Assembly (NCBI RefSeq): GCF_000519325.1
Contig: NZ_KI912613.1
Location: 3,739,859-3,803,858 of the forward strand
DNA: 64,000 nucleotides
Reading direction: 5' to 3'
Source of the DNA: Patulibacter minatonensis DSM 18081
GTDB lineage: Bacteria > Actinomycetota > Thermoleophilia > Solirubrobacterales > Solirubrobacteraceae
The position numbers were made by a program, and so were the translations under genes. The notes under the pieces were generated by a model. The model searched no databases. It had not been told where the DNA came from and worked only from the letters and a program-made list of their open reading frames with translations. Shown here piece after piece: positions 61,511 through 64,000 of the stretch (position 1 is its first letter; the number at the start of each line of letters is the position of its first letter).

Positions 61511-61919
61511 GGCCCCCTGGCGATCGCTCCGCGCGTCCGGCCGCCCGCCATCGGCCCGCGGCGGGGCGTCCAGAGGGCCGTTCGGACGGACATTCGATGG
61601 GTGTTCACGGCGCCGTCGGGCGGGTATCGCTGTACACCCGGAATCGCTGTCCCAGCGGGCGATTCCGGCGCATCGGGTGGACGACCTGACGGAGGTTGCG
61701 GATCTGCACCAGACGGGTTGCCGGGTGTCGTGGGCGGGCTCCGGCCGCCGGTCGTGGACGGTGCTCCAGAGGGAGCACGCTGGGCACGCGACGATCGCCG
61801 AGATGGATGCCAACGGCGTGTGAACGTCGCCTACGATCCACCCGATCGGCGGGGCGACGGTCGCCGGACGAGATGTCCGCGGCCTTCCTCAGCGGCCCGC
61901 CCGAACCCAAGGAGATCCG
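61511..61919. other. Gene-free interval of 409 bases upstream of an ABC transporter
   Basis: No convincing coding frame. It holds a long hairpin at 61638-61668 and, about 80 bases before the transporter start, a TACGAT box that may be the -10 element. The rest is unremarkable GC-rich sequence. Confidence 0.6.
61638..61668 (+). promoter_or_regulatory. Bulged hairpin upstream of the amino-acid ABC transporter
   Basis: CCGGAATCG and CGATTCCGG are perfect 9-base inverted arms; nested inside, CGCTG and CAGCG can pair around TCC. The combined stem-loop is strong. It lies about 250 bases before the substrate-binding protein gene and about 130 after the LLM stop. It could be the LLM terminator or a leader element. 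Confidence 0.45.
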
Positions 61920-62822
61920 GTGCGCACACCGACACTCGGGGCCCTCGCCTCGACCGCCGTCCTAGCCCTCGCCATGACGGGCTGTGGGAGCAGCGACGAC
62001 GACACGACGACGAGCACGAGCGAGCCCGCGAAGACCGAGACGAAGGTCAACACCGAGGCCGTGGCGCTGCTGCCGGCCGAGGTCAAGTCCAAGGGCACGC
62101 TGACGGTCGCGGCCGACGCGTCGTACGCCCCCAACGAGTTCTTCGACAAGGACGGGAAGACCATCATCGGTCTCGACCCCGACCTCGCGAAGGGCCTCGG
62201 CGAGGCCCTCGGCCTGAAGCTGGAGGTCAAGAACGCCGGCTTCGACGGCATCATCGCGGGCCTCCAGTCGGGCAAGTACGACCTCGGCATGTCGTCCTTC
62301 ACCGACACGAAGGAGCGCGAGAAGGTCGTCAACTTCGTCACCTACCTGCGTGCCGGCACGTCGTTCTTCACGAAGGCCCAGGGCGGCCCGGAGGTCACCG
62401 ACCTCGCGAGCCTCTGCGGCCTGAAGGTCGCCGTCGAGAAGGGCACCACGCAGGAGACCGACGCGCAGGCGCAGGCGAAGAAGTGCGGCGGGAAGAAGCT
62501 CGAGCTGTCGTCGCTGCCCGACCAGAGCGCCGCGAACCTCGCGCTCTCCAGCGGCCGCGCCCAGGTCAGCATGGCCGACTCTCCGGTCGCCGACTACCAG
62601 GTGAAGATCGCGGGCGGGCAGTTCAAGATCGCCGGTCAGCCCTACGGCACCGCCCCGTACGGCATCGCCGTGCCGAAGAAGCTCGGTGACCTGACCAAGG
62701 CGCTGCAGGCGGCGCTGAAGGGCATGATCGCCGACGGCTCGTACCAGAAGATCCTCGACAAGTGGGGTCTCGAGAAGAGCGCGGCGATCACCGATCCGGT
62801 CATCAACGGCGCCGAGAGCTAG
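61920..62822 (+). CDS. Polar amino-acid ABC transporter substrate-binding lipoprotein
   Basis: A 300-residue family 3 solute-binding lipoprotein: signal with lipobox LAMTGC, then KGTLTVAADASYAPNEFFDK, GLDPDLAKGLGEALGLKLE, GFDGIIAGLQSGKYDL and GIAVPKKLGDLTKALQAAL. It captures a polar amino acid or opine outside the membrane. The pair of cysteines (LASLCG, AKKCGG) may form a disulfide. GTG 61920 has AAGGAG 5 bases upstream. Confidence 0.92.
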   Translation: MRTPTLGALASTAVLALAMTGCGSSDDDTTTSTSEPAKTETKVNTEAVALLPAEVKSKGTLTVAADASYAPNEFFDKDGKTIIGLDPDLAKGLGEALGLKLEVKNAGFDGIIAGLQSGKYDLGMSSFTDTKEREKVVNFVTYLRAGTSFFTKAQGGPEVTDLASLCGLKVAVEKGTTQETDAQAQAKKCGGKKLELSSLPDQSAANLALSSGRAQVSMADSPVADYQVKIAGGQFKIAGQPYGTAPYGIAVPKKLGDLTKALQAALKGMIADGSYQKILDKWGLEKSAAITDPVINGAES

Positions 62823-62827
62823 GCCCG

Positions 62828-63769
62828 GTGGCCACGAGCCCCACGTCCCCCGCGTCCGACGCGGGGGACATCAAGGCGGTCCCGGTCCGGCACTACGGCC
62901 GGTGGCTGTTCGCGCTGATCGTCCTGGTCTTCGTCGCGTCCCTGCTGTCGTCCGCGATCCGCAACGACAACTTCAAGTGGGACGTCGTCGGCGACTACCT
63001 GTTCGCCGACCGCGTGCTGCGCGGTCTCTGGCTGACGATCTGGCTCTCGACGGTGGCGGTGGTCCTGGGCATCGCGCTGGGGACGCTCCTCGCGGTCATG
63101 CGGCTGTCGGACAACCCGGTGCTGCGCTGGGTCTCGCTGGCCTACATCTGGTTCTTCCGCGGGACCCCGGTCTACGTGCAGCTCCTGGGGTGGAGCTTCA
63201 TCGGGGCGCTGTACTCGACGATCAGCTTCGGCGTGCCCTTCGGCGGTCCGGTGCTGGTCAGCGCGAACGGCAACGACCTGATCACCCCGATCACGGCCGC
63301 GATCCTCGGTCTCGGCCTGAACCTCGCGGCCTACCAGGCGGAGATCGTCCGAGCCGGGTTGCTGTCCGTCGACGAGGGGCAGGTCGAGTCGGCCAAGGCC
63401 CTCGGCATGACCGGGGCGCAGTCGATGCGGCGGATCGTCCTGCCACAGGCGATGCGGGTGATCATCCCGCCGACGGGGAACCAGGCGATCGACATGCTGA
63501 AGACCAGCTCGCTGGTCGCCACGATCGGCGTCGCCGACCTCCTCTACAGCGTCCAGCTGATCTACGCGCAGAACTACCAGCAGGTGCCGCTGCTGGTGGC
63601 GGCATGCATCTGGTACCTCCTCATGACCTCCATCCTGTCGATCGGCCAGTACTACCTCGAGCGGCACTACGCGGCCGGCAACGTGCGCGAGCTCCCGCCG
63701 ACGCCGCTCCAGCGGGCGAGGGCACGAGCTGCGTCCGTGCGCTTCGGCGGACCGGGGAACCCGGGATGA
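62828..63769 (+). CDS. Polar amino-acid ABC transporter permease
   Basis: A 313-residue HisM/GlnP-type permease with the N-terminal WLTIWLSTVAVVLGIALGTL signature, the arginine-rich FFRGTPVYVQLL, and the EAA loop EIVRAGLLSVDEGQVESAKALG before RIVLPQAMRVIIPP. It probably forms a homodimer or pairs with another permease. GTG 62828 follows the binding-protein stop by five bases; its stop overlaps the ATPase start. Confidence 0.93.
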   Translation: MATSPTSPASDAGDIKAVPVRHYGRWLFALIVLVFVASLLSSAIRNDNFKWDVVGDYLFADRVLRGLWLTIWLSTVAVVLGIALGTLLAVMRLSDNPVLRWVSLAYIWFFRGTPVYVQLLGWSFIGALYSTISFGVPFGGPVLVSANGNDLITPITAAILGLGLNLAAYQAEIVRAGLLSVDEGQVESAKALGMTGAQSMRRIVLPQAMRVIIPPTGNQAIDMLKTSSLVATIGVADLLYSVQLIYAQNYQQVPLLVAACIWYLLMTSILSIGQYYLERHYAAGNVRELPPTPLQRARARAASVRFGGPGNPG

Positions 63770-64000
63770 ACGCCGCGAGCGGCACGCCGATGGTCGAGGC
63801 GTTGAACGTGCACAAGCGCTTCGGCCTCAACGAGGTGCTGAAGGGCATCGACATGACGGTGCAGCCCGGCGAGGTCGTCTGCCTGCTGGGGCCGTCCGGC
63901 TCCGGCAAGTCGACGTTCCTGCGCTGCATCAACCACCTCGAGACGATCCACCGGGGGCGCATCTCCGTCGACGGCGCGCTCGTCGGCTACCGCGAGAAGA
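63766..64000 (+). CDS. Polar amino-acid ABC transporter ATPase (cut by window end)
   Basis: The first 78 codons of a GlnQ/HisP-type ATPase: VHKRFGLNEVLKGIDMTV, then the Walker A GPSGSGKSTFLRCIN and LETIHRGRISVDG. The ATG overlaps the permease stop (ATGA). The rest, including the signature motif and Walker B, lies outside the window. Confidence 0.93.
   Translation, partial: MNAASGTPMVEALNVHKRFGLNEVLKGIDMTVQPGEVVCLLGPSGSGKSTFLRCINHLETIHRGRISVDGALVGYREK

Overview
The window is about 73% GC with densely packed genes on both strands, frequent 1-4 base start/stop overlaps and many GTG starts. Gene content points to an actinobacterium of the class Thermoleophilia (Solirubrobacterales or a relative such as Patulibacter). 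The clues are a Vgb-type propeller/FecR protein with a C-terminal domain I associate with that group, small secreted DUF6636-like proteins, exported ferritin-like proteins, a type IV pilus ATPase set, and the actinobacterial alaS-ruvX-mltG-aroE block. The genus cannot be fixed from sequence alone. No rRNA, CRISPR array, insertion sequence or prophage was seen; one tRNA is present.

Layout. 0-5.4 kb: PLP aminotransferase, glutathione transferase-like protein, then the iron-uptake operon efeU-efeO-efeB on the minus strand. 5.6-9.5 kb: HAD phosphoglucomutase-like enzyme overlapping a GH65 disaccharide phosphorylase, and a degenerate MBL-fold protein. 9.5-14.5 kb: RNase HI, gamma-glutamyltransferase, three small unknown proteins and a GT87-like mannosyltransferase. 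14.9-19.3 kb (minus): a tightly coupled Crp regulator, propeller/FecR protein and CHASE2 adenylate cyclase. 19.4-24.8 kb: second aminotransferase, DUF4272 protein, tRNA-Met(CAT), two PH-domain membrane proteins and glutamate formimidoyltransferase. 24.8-27.5 kb: two exported ferritin-like proteins and an asparaginase. 27.7-32.1 kb: small membrane protein, MBL hydrolase, hisS, aspS. 32.1-32.6 kb: a repeat-rich spacer. 32.6-42.1 kb: MMPL transporter, agmatinase, lipoprotein, TetR regulator, serine hydrolase, lipase-like hydrolase, acyl-CoA synthetase. 42.2-43.7 kb: MnmA carrying an N-terminal IscU-like domain. 43.7-48.4 kb: two-component system, two paralogous secreted proteins, small membrane proteins and a DUF5519 protein. 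48.6-60.3 kb: alaS, ruvX, methyltransferase, mltG, aroE, pilB, pilT, pilC. 60.4-64 kb: an LLM flavin oxidoreductase and the start of a polar amino-acid ABC transporter cut by the window end.

The most interesting items are the coupled cAMP-type signalling cassette (Crp, extracytoplasmic sensor-like protein, CHASE2 cyclase); the scaffold-tRNA thiolase fusion, which lacks one of the three IscU cysteines; a recurrent TANNNT box 6-11 bases before start codons, implying many leaderless mRNAs (and a likely 9-codon leader ORF coupled to mltG); dyads that overlap those -10 boxes; and an 82-base-period tandem repeat with an internal hairpin after aspS. Family names are read from motifs by eye; no database search was run.
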